Of a DNA stretch of 64,000 nt, positions 32,375 to 44,035 are shown one piece after another (position 1 is the stretch's first letter; every line of letters starts with the position of its first letter). A program made the translations under genes and the position numbers. This DNA is from Nemophila menziesii (lineage: Eukaryota > Streptophyta > Magnoliopsida > Boraginales > Hydrophyllaceae). The stretch spans positions 29,155,505 through 29,219,504 of the forward strand of contig JARWIR010000003.1 of the NCBI GenBank assembly GCA_029959085.1, in the 5' to 3' direction. A model generated the notes under the pieces. The model had not been told where the DNA came from and ran no database searches. It saw nothing but the letters and a program-made list of their open reading frames with translations.

Positions 32375-32799
32375 GTAAATTTGATGCCAGGTTACATGGA
32401 TTTTGATCCTTGGTCATAACTTGTCCTCTGAGGGAGTTGAATTAGGATTCCCTTGCTTGTTGCTGATCCCTTGAGATGACTGCCACACTGTATATGTTAT
32501 GGGAAATTTCAGCGTTATATGATATGTCAATACTACAATGTGAAGCTTATTAAGAGCAGCTCTCCCACTGATGGCATGATATGCCTAGACTGAATTCTCT
32601 ATACAAAGTGTACACCTCCTACAACAGTTAGGGGCGTGGGCCCTGCTAACTAAGCATAGTCTAAAATGAGATTATTCACCTGTTCTTTCGGATCCTGAAT
32701 TCTCTAGTCTGGAAGGGTACTTCATATTTCAATTTTATATTCATGTAAATTTTATTTTGTATGTTGGATTAATGAACCGAACGGTAAATTTTGGTATTT
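32375..32799. other. Intergenic, no gene seen
   Basis: AT-rich sequence between the MITE and the LINE relic. No domain in any frame. Confidence 0.3.
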
Positions 32800-35390
32800 A
32801 GTGTTTGTTCACGCACATAAAAAAGTTTGAAGAATGCGTTAAACTTTGGGATGATATCTCGAACTGGAATTACAACAACCTCAACGTCCCATGACTCATT
32901 GTTGGAAAGTTTAATTACATTTCCACCCCTTTGAGAAACAATTAGTAAGAAGCGCTAATAACACCCACAATACTGCATTTAATGAATTCATATCAAATAA
33001 TGGTCTTCTGCATATCCCCCCAAAAGGATGTTTTTTCACTTTGTCTAATCATAGAAATGACGAGACTCGTGATAAAAAAAGACTTGATCGGGTTCTTTGC
33101 AACCAACTTTGGCTCAACCTCTTCCTGAAATCTCGTTCTACCAGATCCTAGTTAAGACCACTTTCCAGTTCTTGTTGATTGTAAGCCATTCTTCTCTCCT
33201 TCCAAACAAAGATTTAGGGTTGAGCACTTTTGGGTTGATGAGCCTACATGCCAATGCTTGGTCAATTTTTCTTGGGGTTATTTTGTGGAAGGTATTGATA
33301 GAATGGGACATATGTTGTAAAACATGTGATCACTAACTCTTTATCTCATTGGAGAAAAAAGGCCTTTTAGAGCTTATCGTCATTGATAAAAGGTCTCCAA
33401 TCGCGACTTGAGTCACTGCAAAATATGTGCTTCACTTGAGGTCCTTGAGGAGATGAAATCGATCACCCTTAATCTTGACGTATCTGGTATCAAGAGGAGT
33501 TATACTGAAAAGAAAGAGTGGAAGAGAAATGAGGTGTTAAAGGAGATAAAAATACTGCATACTATCATGCTTCAATTGCCTATACACAAAATCATAATCA
33601 CATCACTCGGATCCTCGACTCAAATGATCATTGGGTTAATTATCCCAACCGTATTGAAGATACTTGTCTCTCTCGTTTCTCCAATATCTATAATGGAACC
33701 CTTGATAATGATGGTTTAGAAGCTATAGATCATATTCCGTGCAAGATTACGCATGAGATGAATCTCGACCTTATGCAGGCACCTTCATTCGAAGATGTAT
33801 TGGGAGCGGTATTTTGAATGGGTGGTAAAAAATATTCGGGACTCAATGGTCTCCCAAGACTTTTCTCGCAAAATACTGGGACATAATTAAGATGGTGTGT
33901 TGGATATAGTTTGCTCCTTTTCCAATGGAAAATTGGATGTTGGTCAAGTTAATACAATTATCATCACACTGGTTTAGAAAGGCGATACTCAAACAAAGGT
34001 TTGGTATTTCAGACATATCTCTTGCACAAATTTTGATTATAAGATCACTGCTTTGGTGATTTCTGAAAGATTGAAGCCATATATGAATGATATCATCTCT
34101 CATACTCAATCGGAATTTATCAAGTGAGGGGAAATCCAAGATAACATTATTTTGGCACACGAGATCTCTTTTTTTCTTCAGGAAAAGTAGTTATTGCAAC
34201 AGACACTATGCAATGGTTAAAGTGGACATGGAAAAGTCCTATGAACATGTTAGATGTTACTTTCTTGAATGTGTGTTGGCCAACCTTGGCTTTCATCAGA
34301 CATGGATTGGATGGATAATGGGTCGCATCTCAACTATTCACTACCAATAGCCATTAATGGCGAGGTAACTGGGAATATATCTGATTCGAATGGAATTCGA
34401 CAAGCCAATTCAATCTCTCCCTACCTTTTTTTACTCCTTATAAAACACTTGTTGGACTCATCAAGTTTGAGATTAGAGAAGGTAACATTAGAGGTATCAA
34501 ACTTGCTAGAGAATGCCCCCCGCTTTCTCACCTTCTGTTTGCTAATGACTCCCTATTTTTTGTAAGACTGAACGATTTGGAAATCGTATCCTTTAAAAGG
34601 TCATATAACTATATTGTAGGGGCTCATTCCAAAGGTCAAACCTCGGTAAGTCTAGAATTTGTTTTAGTAAGGGTACCGCTACCCTAGTGTCTGATCAGAC
34701 AACAAATTACCTTGGAATCTAAGTAGAGGAATCAATCGATTACTAGGTATCCCAATGAACTACACTAGATCCAAGTTGTCATATTAAAATAGGATAAATA
34801 TTGAATGGTCAAAAAGTCAAGCAGGTGGAAAGAAAAACTTCTATCAGATAGTGAGAAAGAAGTTTTGATCAACTCGGTACTATAGTCAATCCAGAACTAC
34901 ATTATGTCCATCTTTTGTTTCCCTAAAAAATTTATAAATAAATTTTCAAAGTTGTCTCATATATTTGGTGGGGATTATTCAATTAGAGATGTATCAATTG
35001 GAAGGCTTGGGACATAATTTCAATATCCAAAGAAATGAAGGGGCCTTGGATTTTGGGATTTTGGAATTTAGAGAATATGAACCTTGCCTTACTATCCTCC
35101 ACGGCATGGTGTTTTCTTCCTAATGAGGTCTCACTTGTATACAAAGCGCTTACATGTAACTAGTTTCACTCAGAGTAATTCTAGGATTGTAACCCGAAGT
35201 TGGTTAAATCCAAGGCGTGGACGAGCATCCTAGTATGGAGTAATGACTTGAAATAAAGGTGTATTATGCAGACCGGTAATGGCAAAAGCACTAATATATG
35301 GAAGGACAAATGGTTCTGGGCACACAAACCTGTGTCAAAGCCCAATTGTAGTATTCTTGAGTTAGGTAAGACTAATCAATGAGGAACTAG
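32800..35390 (+). mobile_element. LINE relic, endonuclease and RT part
   Basis: Broken frames follow plant L1-type ORF2 in order: endonuclease (IVGKFNYIST, then FNEFISNNGL, then KRLDRVLCNQLWL), then RT (KVDMEKSYEHVRCYFLECVL, LGFHQTWIGWIMG, INGEVTGNIS, SNGIRQANSISPYLF, and LLFANDSLFF replacing the catalytic FADD). The RT Asp pair is lost and stops are common. The relic is split by the LTR at 35392-37701 and resumes at 37702. Confidence 0.8.
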
Positions 35391-36344
35391 TTGTCCCCAA
35401 AGGTGTGGTAAATAAATCAACACCCGAGTGAGCAACTACCTGCAAGTGTACATGTCGTTAACAAGTAATAAGTAAGTATTAAAGTATCGTTCTCCACAGA
35501 GATTATGAGATTAATTCTTTTGTGTTGTAAGAAAGCGTAGAGGGGTTAAGTTGCAATTAACTAAAATATAAAATATAATTGTTTTGTTTTTGGAATCATG
35601 GACTAAAGTGCAAATAATTAAAATACGATTAACGATAAAATAACCTAAAGAAAAAATAGCTTGAGAATCAATAGTATTCCCCGCTAGCTGAATTTACACG
35701 TTAAATAGTATAAGGGTGAAGTTGTAACAATAGTCAGGACTCTAAAATCTCCGTAAATCCCTACGGTTAGATGAGGGTTGTCCTACCATTCTAGGGGTCT
35801 CTCCCGAGTGACCTTACAACACTTTCATCCGTAATTAATCCTAACCCAATTGACTATGTTGTTATTCAAGACCTCCCAACTCAATAACACACACTGAACA
35901 ATTATATATTATTTTCTATAATCTGATCCCCTCCCGGGCGATAGTCAAGACTACTAATACCCAACCCACTACTTGGACTTTGTAAGGGCTAAAAATTATA
36001 GTACAAATATATAGTAAATGCAAACCAATCAATTCATTTCAATAGTAATATCCCAAAACGCAAATAAACAACATAATCCAAAAGTTAGGTTTCATACATT
36101 AGGAGTTTCTCAATCTAATATAAATATAGTTCATAATGAAAAAGATAAAAACACTAGTTAAAAGTGATAGAATCATGGTCACTACAAAAAACTAATAAAG
36201 ATAGAGCTAAGAATTACTAAAAACAAAGGTGCAATGGTCTAACAATGGTGGAAAACCCTGTTGTCTTCTTCTTCCCTCTGTTCCAGGCGTTACTTTTCTT
36301 CTTTAATGACTAAGGTTGCTCAGAGTGTTCCTCGAATGTTATTT

Positions 36345-36455
<111 letters not shown>

Positions 36456-36920
36456 TCCAAAAATGTTTGATGGGTTGTGAGCCTCTTTTCATTGACCTAA
36501 TCCAATCCAAAAACGTTTTACTAAAGAGATTTCTGGTTCGAACCACCATTGTGGCTATTAGCATAACTTCTTCATTTCAGCTCTAGATCGCGAGCCGTCA
36601 AATCCTACGTGTTCTTAATTTCAAATTCTATCTAAATATGGAAGGGCTCCTCCGAAATCCTTGTCAATATCGTGTAGAATCTTGAACTATCCACTTTCCA
36701 AATCTGGTCGGCACAAGCTTTCACTTTCTAAAAATGTTCAAATCTTCCTTTTGTGTCGTGACTTGGGTTTGGACTTGAGTTCTTGACTTATCCTTATCAT
36801 CTTGATGTCTAATGTCACCATGTACCCAAAAGCTACCCTTAACACACGATTAATGCACAAAAAGCTCTTTAAATAGACATATGTCCAAAACAAGATGGAA
36901 AAGTAAGATATATAGAATAT

Positions 36921-37607
36921 TAGAGGTGAGCATGGTTCGGTTCGGCTCGGTTTTTAGCCGTAACCGAAACCAAAACCGAATGATTCGGTTTTAAAGGTTC
37001 CCGTACCGAACCGAACGGTTTTTATCGTTTCGGTTTTATCGGTTTTCGGTTTGCTATATGTTCGGTTTGGTTTTTATCGATTTTGGTATGTGTTTAATTC
37101 GATAGTTGGATAGATTTTAAGGTTGTTTACATGAGACATTTTATCTTCCATATATGAAGTGTTTGATTTTCATGTTATTGACCCATGTAGGAAATTACAT
37201 TTTTAGAACTAAAATATTATATATTAGTTTAAACATATAATTTCAAAGGAATATTTATAAAATGTAATGTGTATACTTTACCTTCAACAAATATTAATAA
37301 ACGAAGGAATTTTTATAATATATCGACTAATGACTTATGTAAAAATGTGTTGTATATTATGACATTTTTGTTTTCAACATTTACTTTATTTTCTATCCCA
37401 TTGTCATAATATCTTCAAGAATATAAATTAGATTCAAGAACGTCTTAGTTTTTGTATTTTTTTCGGTTCGGTTTAGCATAGAAAAACCTACCGAACCCAA
37501 CTTTTTCGGTTTTTTAAAAAGCTTATACCGAACCGAACGGTTTTGGTGGTTTTTGGTTTTTTCGGTTCCGTTTTTTTGGATTTTCGGTTTCATTTTGCTC
37601 ACCCCTA
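36921..37607. mobile_element. hAT-like element, 687 bp ('ggttcggtt' family)
   Basis: Ends TAGAGGTGAGCA and, inverted, TAGGGGTGAGCA, with exact 8-bp target duplication tagaatat (36913-36920 and 37608-37615). The subterminal zones are dense in 'ccgaacc' and 'ggttcgg' in both orientations. AT-rich core, non-coding. Inserted into the LTR at 35392-37701. Confidence 0.85.
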
Positions 37608-37701
37608 TAGAATATTATGGAAAAATCCCTCACTTAGGCCCAAATAACTCCCATAAATATGTCTAATGATAGAATTGATTCATCACCAAAAGGAGACATC
37701 A

Positions 37702-38970
37702 TTCAGGATGAAATAATCCACTTATTCACAACACTTTAAATCGCATTGTAGTTGATTTTATCTGCAAGATACCCCTCCATGTCCCTGATAAACCTAACAA
37801 ACTAATATGGGTCCACGCCAAAAAAGGAAGATTTACTACTAAATAAGGATATCATGCCATTCATTCTTTTAATGTAGTTGTGAATCTTGATACTTCATCC
37901 TCGGGTACATCTAAGAATCATAAAATTTGGAAGATTGTGTGGCATACGAAAACACCAACGAAAGTTTGAGCATTTATTTAGAAATGTTGTAATGAATCCA
38001 TCCCTTGTGGGGCTACACATTTTAAGATAAATTGCGCTGACTCTACTAGATGTTGCTTCTGTAATGACCCCATAGTAACTATTGAGCACATGTTCTTCGC
38101 ATGCCTAATGAGTATTGAAGTTTGAGATGAAACGACCACGAGCCACGAGCCACAAAAGACTTATTAAAGGTTTAGGGGGTTTCATATCCAAGATCATGCA
38201 CATCATTAAAGGAAGATCTAATGAAGGATAAAGCACATATATTTCCACTAGTTTCACCTTCCTCACCTCTTGTGCATCTAGAAAGCTAAGATGAAATGCA
38301 TGTTTGAAGGGACAAAATGGAACGCCCAAATGATTATTCTTCTTAGGAACAATGTTATTGCTAATTTCCATTTGAATGAATGAAATCAAGCTCTTGGTGA
38401 TTGATTCTCAGACATGTGTATGCCTCAGATTTAGTCAACTATGTTAACTCGGACATAAAAATTTTCTGTGATGCCTATTTCAAGAGTAACGCGGAAATTA
38501 CAGGAATTGCTACAATTAGTTATGGTAAGGATAACGTCCTACTTAGCTGCAAGGGAAACAAAGTTTGGTGTAGGTCGGTTATTGAAGGGGAATCTATTGC
38601 GGTACTCCTAACTTGTAATCAAGCAGTTTCCACCTGGGAAAGGAGTTTTACGATTCACACTGACTGCCTCGGTGTCACCCAAGGCCTCAAAAACATATAT
38701 GAAGTCTGCTGAAAAGTCCAACCTTTTATGCGAAATAGCTTATCTTTTCGAGATCCAACATCTATATTCAGCATGTTTCTAGAAATAGAAATGAGGAGAC
38801 ATACTTACTAAGTAGAAACTTTAGGTGTAACCTCTTTCTAGTTAATTGGTCATTGGTTTCTATCCTCGATCTGATTAGCGCAAACTAATAACATGGCGGG
38901 TTTCGACTGATCTCTTTGTAACCCAATTTCACTTTCGTTCTTTTATAATATGCTCTTAGACAAAAAAAAA
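37702..38970 (+). mobile_element. LINE relic, zinc-binding and RNase H part
   Basis: Continues the relic at 32800-35390. Decayed zf-RVT frame near 37925-38110 (CNESIPCGATHF, CCFCNDPIVTIEHMFFAC), then an RVT_3 RNase H frame 38440-38710 (KIFCDAYFKSNAEITGIATI, VIEGESIAVLLTCN, HTDCLGVTQGL). The 3' end has an A9 tail near 38961-38970 after 'tataatatgctcttagac'. Confidence 0.8.
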
Positions 38971-40327
38971 TCCTAAGCTAGAAGAAATTATTAAGGGAAG
39001 GGAAGGAAAAACGGATGCAAAAACAAGTGTGTAAGGAAAAAATAAAATTGGTGAAGAGCTTATAACCAAATCTAAATTAAAGATAAAATAAAATCTAATG
39101 GACTCTTTTTAGCATACAAAGAAAAAGCAGTTGAAATATACCCATAAGCACGCCTTTAGTGATAAACGCACGCCTTTACAACGATTATAAATCAAACTGT
39201 CAACTATTTATTAGTGCTAAATCCCTAATTTTCTTCTCAGCAGATCCGCCTCCAGCTTCAGTTCCCTCCTTCCCTTTCCGACCACAACCGACGCGGCAGC
39301 TCTTCCAGCCATACATCCATAGAAACTCTCGCTCGTCTGAGCACCAATCGAGTGACGACGTAGCGTATCTAATAGCCACTTTGCTGGTGAGATTTAGCTC
39401 ATATTAAATCTAATAGACACATATATATTCTTCTATTACATATAATTCAATCCATTTTAAATTTAATTTGATAAATTGTATAACATTTATTTGTTTATCG
39501 GTAGTTTGATAAGTTTGATCCTGTACCAAACTTGTGACCTATATCCAAAATTTGTTTTTAAGAAAATGATAGGATTATTAACATGTACACAACTGCTTTG
39601 ATATGATAATTAGGTTATAATTATTGCAGATGTATATATGAAATATTTAGTTAGTTGGAGATTTAAGGTGACACATGGAGATTGAAACCTAGCTAGATTT
39701 GGTATGATCCAATTTATGCCTCTCTTCAGTGCTTGTAATGTTGAGATTTTCTCAACATTTAGTCACTATATAAGTTGTGGAAATGATTTTTACCTTATAT
39801 TTTTTTACATTGTCAATTAGTTAATATGTCTGCCACATGATGTTGGGACATTGCGCAAGGGCTTTGAGTTTCCTTACATAAAATGTTGGAAACTATGAGA
39901 AATAAATCATTACATCCCATCTGATGGCAATTTCTCTCATTAAATCTCTTTTGTCTGTTCGTTTGACTTCTTATCTCTATTTTTTAAGCCTGTCACTTGA
40001 AATAATTTTTATCTTAAGCTTGCTAATAACTATATGAGACATATTTTCCTTATAACTGTTCAATTTTGCAAAGATAGATAGTCAATAATGGCTGCCAAAT
40101 GATGTTTGGGAAATTGCGCAAGGGCTTTGAGTTTCTTCTTGTTTACAATTGAGAAGAAACTATGAGAATAAAATTCATTACATCCCTTCTGATGGCACTT
40201 TATTTCTTCCACCTTTTTATTTTAATCTGTCCTGTTAATGTAATACAGAAAAGAGACATATCTGGAGTATTACTTATCTTAAACTTACTTGCTTATATTG
40301 TAAACGCAGGAGATTTTGTATTAAAAA
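38971..40327 (+). promoter_or_regulatory. DPMS3 upstream region: leader exon and local duplication
   Basis: A C-rich stretch at about 39235-39387 ending ctg|gtgaga looks like a non-coding first exon with donor. Two similar segments (39825-39970 and 40087-40230), both with 'attgcgcaagggctttgagt' and 'cattacatccc.tctgatgg', form a direct duplication inside the putative leader intron. The 102-codon ORF at 40162-40470 is not the protein: the conserved start lies at 40328 in another frame. Confidence 0.4.
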
Positions 40328-40770
40328 ATGAAACATATAGTGAAGATTTTGACAATTCTAGTGGCTGTATCATCCCTTTGGATTGGTCTGTTACAGGCAT
40401 CTGTTTTACCAAGGAGCTATACTTGGTTGGTGAGCCTCTTCTTGCTTATTTTCATTTAAAAAAAGATTAATTATTTGAGATTGTTATTGATTAGCTAAGG
40501 TGGGGGTAATGATTTGTTTTCTTACCAGCTACCTATTTACTTCATTGTGTCACTAGGATGTTACGGACTACTAATGGTTGGAGTAGGGTTGATGCGGTTT
40601 CCAACTTGTCCACATGAAGCAATTCTTTTACAGCAGGTAATTTCTTAGTCTAAATATAGTGTTGTGATATTGGATGATTTTGATGAATTATGGTGGTGTT
40701 ATATTTGTAGGATGTTATTGAAGCTAAAGATTTTCTAAAGAGCAAAGGAGTTGATGTTCATTCTGATTGA
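40328..40770 (+). CDS. DPMS3: Dolichol-phosphate mannose synthase subunit 3
   Basis: Three exons, 40328-40429, 40529-40636 and 40711-40770, all GT-AG and phase 0, giving 89 aa, the usual DPM3 length. The protein starts MKHIVKILTILVAVSSLW, a first membrane helix, continues PRSYTWL, then a second helix LPIYFIVSLGCYGLLMVGV, then MRFPTCPHEAILLQQ and ends DFLKSKGVDVHSD. DPM3 is the small ER-membrane subunit that tethers and stabilises the catalytic DPM1, which makes dolichol-phosphate-mannose for N-glycosylation, GPI anchors and C/O-mannosylation. The plant motif FPTCP.EA.LLQQ is fully conserved. The gene is easily missed because each exon is about 100 bp or less. Neighbours are TEs and NRPB10; no functional link implied. 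Confidence 0.93.
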
Positions 40771-41129
40771 ATTGGAAAAATGTGTGATCATGATAATATA
40801 CCTTAAAATTTGGCAATATGGTAGAGGTATTGCAGAGGTTGGAGGATCTTTTGTGACTAAGTAACGCTTGATTTTTGACATATACATGACTTTATAGAAC
40901 CAATGGATTACATTCCTCTTAACATAAAAAATGATTCTAGATGATGTGTGTAGGATATTGAGTTGTTTGGAAATGGAAATCCTCTTTTGTGTTTTTGTAA
41001 TGATTTATCACAATAATCCTCCCTAAGGTCTCTCTCTAGTTACAGTGTTGGCAAACTTTGTCACATTTGATTAGCAAGTGTTTCTTTTTTTGATTTTAAA
41101 AGTGAGTACGTGTGTCTTTTCTAATGCGG
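40771..41129. other. 3' region of DPMS3
   Basis: Probable 3' UTR and spacer; no coding frame or repeat recognised. Confidence 0.35.
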
Positions 41130-41270
41130 TATGGGGTTAATTCAACTCGATAGGGCTTTGCTATTTCTTCACACTCTTTAGTGAAGTGAGAGTTATGGGG
41201 TTCAAATCCCTTCCCCGTTGTGCGCGCAAGTGGGCCTTATATTTAAAAATAAACTAAAATTGGCCAAGCA
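41130..41270 (+). mobile_element. tRNA-derived SINE candidate
   Basis: A-box-like 'taattcaactcgatagggc' followed about 45 bp later by the B-box GGTTCAAATCC near 41208-41218, then a tail ending in an A/T-rich 'tttaaaaataaactaaaa'. Order and spacing fit a Pol III promoter of a SINE head. No target duplication was identified. Confidence 0.4.
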
Positions 41271-41642
41271 CACATATGTAACACTAAAGTAAATAGCAAT
41301 CCAATATTCTACATTTTTACGTCAATTTATCATTAAATAAACCTGTTTAACCGAATAATAACATACTAATTTAGTTAGTTATTATAATTGTAATCTTTGT
41401 TTGCTCAATATCGAGTGCAAAATGCTTATTGTATTTGGGTGCATTGAGTATAAAGATTGAGGGTGTTGTTAGGCGTTAGAGTTCGAATTACTTAGAGTAT
41501 TTTCTCAATATCAATAATTTTATTGATTAATAATTATTTTTCAGTGTTTATTTTGTTCAATGTCAAGTTCAAATTATATTCAGTTTATATTACTCAACGT
41601 TAATAACTATATTAATTAGTATTTTATGTTTTTTCATTTAAT

Positions 41643-41935
41643 CAGGGCCGGTCTAACATTTTGGGGCGCAAAACAAACTTTAAAATATAGGCTCCTAATT
41701 TTTTTTTAGGTGTATTAGAAATACTTTTTTTACTTAACTTAATTAGACAATTCTTAAAAATTATTAACAAGACGGACTAGCATTTTTGTTTTGAATTGAG
41801 TTAAAATTAAGCCTTTTTAAATAAGAAAAAAATTATACTATATATGAAAAAGAACATTTGGGGCCCTAAAAGTAATAAAAATTGAGAGGAGCCCAAGACG
41901 ATGGCCTTCTTAGCCTCCCCTAAGGACGGAATCTG
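41643..41935. mobile_element. hAT-like element, 293 bp
   Basis: Begins CAGGGCCGGTC and ends in inverted CAGATTCCGTCC, flanked by catttaat (41635-41642) and tatttaat (41936-41943), a 7/8 target-site match. The interior carries 'ggggcgcaaaa' and 'ggggccctaaa' motifs typical of this plant hAT group. Non-coding. Confidence 0.6.
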
Positions 41936-41943
41936 TATTTAAT

Positions 41944-42269
41944 GTTATATGCATATACTTAATGTGCGCGTACGAATTTGCTTAATGTATAGAGCAATGT
42001 GTTTAGTGTTTTTTCTACTTCGTGTGTCAGCAATGATCGTCTTAGTGTGAACACGTTTCATGTTCACTGTCATAACCAAATCATGTTTAGTATTAGTCGA
42101 TCATGTTGAATGTTATTACCGAGTTCTCCTATTTAGTATCAATAATTTGTAGATTTGAACAATAAAAACGGTTTTGTCTTTATTTGGAAGTCTTTTGAGT
42201 CGTAACTGATAAACAAAACCTTATTGCAAAGACTTAAAGAGAGTACCATTAATTTAATTACTATACCTA
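41944..42269. other. Intergenic, no gene seen
   Basis: Repeats of 'atgtttagt..t' phrases; no coding potential seen. Confidence 0.25.
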
Positions 42270-42776
42270 TTATTTCTTGGTTCGGTTCGGTTTACTACGC
42301 AAAAACTAAAAACCGAAGAAGAACCAAACCAACTAAGGAAAAAAAATAGGGAATGTGAAAACTTTTTTTATAAGAATTATATGGGAGTGTGAATTTATCA
42401 TTTACGTGAAATTTTAGTTTTACTATTCGACGGTGTAATTGAGAAGAATTTTTTTACCACTTAATATAATTAATATACATTACTTGATTGATTATATTGA
42501 TCATTGTATAAATTAAGAGTAATAGTTTCAATTTTATAAATTTATGTAGTAATGTAAATTAAGATAATTATTGTTAGGTTATAAGTTTTTATATAATAGA
42601 TATATTAATAGTCTACCGCTATACATGTAATGGTAGCATAATTGTATTAGAGTATTAGTAGTTATGGACAATGTTAATCAGAAAATGGGCTGGTTCGATT
42701 TCGGTTTTGGCCAAACATTTGATTCGATTTCGGTTTTGGCCAAAAATCAAAAGGAGGTGAACCATGCTCACCCCTA
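42270..42776. mobile_element. hAT-like 'ggttcggtt' element, 5' end eroded
   Basis: The right end ACCATGCTCACCCCTA matches the inverted terminus of the element at 36921-37607. 'ggttcggttcggttt' at about 42281 marks the left subterminal zone, but the left terminus and target duplication are not clear. It ends 207 bp upstream of the NRPB10 ATG and so lies in its promoter region. The minus ORFs 42655-42859 are its artefacts. Confidence 0.5.
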
Positions 42777-42983
42777 AGTATTCTTCTTCTTTTAAGGAAA
42801 AAGATAAAAGCCTGCAACCCCACTTGAGCCCAAAACACACCGAGGCCCAATAGTTTCACACCCCGCTTGTTTCTTGTGTGATATATACGAATACGAGTAC
42901 CATTTACGTACTAATTAAGTCCTAAGCTTTGAACAGAGAAGACACACAGCCGAAGACCGCAAATTAGGGCAAAATTAGCAAAG

Positions 42984-44035
42984 ATGATCATCCCTGTTCG
43001 TTGCTTTACCTGTGGCAAGGTAATACAATATATAATACATACACAATCAACGAAACTCCTCTACCCAAGGGTTTTATCTTATATCAAAATTTCTATTTCA
43101 GGTTATTGGAAACAAATGGGACACGTATCTTGATCTTCTTCAAGCTGATTACACTGAAGGGTAAGTCTTTTTATATATATATTAATTTTTTTAGTTAACC
43201 GAATTAGTACCTAGGGTTTTGACAATTTGAAACTGCCAGTTTCATATACTAGATAAATTAAGTGGATTATATGTAAATTAGAGGATGTAATTAATGACTG
43301 ACCTCTGCAATTGGAACTAATTAACGTGATTTACAAAATAAAAAGCCAAGGAAAAATTGAGTTTCCTCATGAATTTGGTTTTGTTTTTACTTAAGCCTTA
43401 ATGTTGTTGGGATAATTGCTGTATATGGTGTGTTATAGTGATAGTGCTTGCAAGTTTTAAAAGCTTTAGTGAGTATTTTGTGGTTTTAGCTTACATAAAA
43501 ATTGGTTTTATTATGCAGAGATGCTTTAGATGCATTGGGTTTGGTTCGTTATTGCTGTAGGAGAATGATGATGACTCATGTTGATCTCATTGAGAAGCTT
43601 CTCAACTACAACTGTACTATTCCTACTCTTTCTCTCTCTTTTTTGTGTATACTTGTGTTTAATAACTTAAAACCCAAACCAATTCTTTATATGTTGTCAC
43701 ATTCTGAAAGTGCATTCAGATCTTAACTGGGAATAATTTAGCCTCTACAAGCTTAAAGAGACTTTCATACTATTTTTCTATGAAGAGTTGAAGCATTAAT
43801 CTTTGCTATGATTTAATAATAACACCAATACGTAAATTAGAGCCTCCAAAACATGTAATTCTACAAGTGCATATAAAATGTTATGAGAAACTTTGATTAA
43901 ATCTACTTCTTGTTCGACAAAAAAGAAATGTTTGTGTGTTAGAGTTTTATTTGTTCAATTGGAGAACAATGTTTTTCATTAAATTGTTAACATTGCTCTT
44001 CTTTTGCAGCTTTGGAGAAATCTGAGGGAAGTTGA
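42984..44035 (+). CDS. NRPB10: RNA polymerase I/II/III subunit RPABC5 (RPB10)
   Basis: Four exons, 42984-43019, 43102-43160, 43519-43613 and 44010-44035, total 71 aa plus stop, the exact length of plant RPB10. Sequence begins [12 protein letters not shown], continues [20 protein letters not shown], then [20 protein letters not shown] and ends NYNSLEKSEGS. The zinc site is CFTCG (Cys7, Cys10) plus the adjacent pair CC (Cys44, Cys45), the atypical CX2C...CC signature of this subunit. RPB10 is shared by nuclear RNA polymerases and helps assemble the RPB3-RPB11 platform. All introns are GT-AG. The third exon ends in T and the last begins CT, giving Ser where many plants have Thr. Constitutive expression is expected of the family. 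Confidence 0.96.

Noticed and set aside
40162..40470. 102-codon hydrophobic ORF over DPMS3
   Set aside because: Wrong frame; the conserved DPMS3 protein starts at 40328 and is spliced. The ORF runs through the leader intron.
41130..41270. Functional tRNA gene
   Set aside because: A- and B-box-like sequences are present but no acceptor stem or anticodon arm can be paired. Called a SINE candidate instead.
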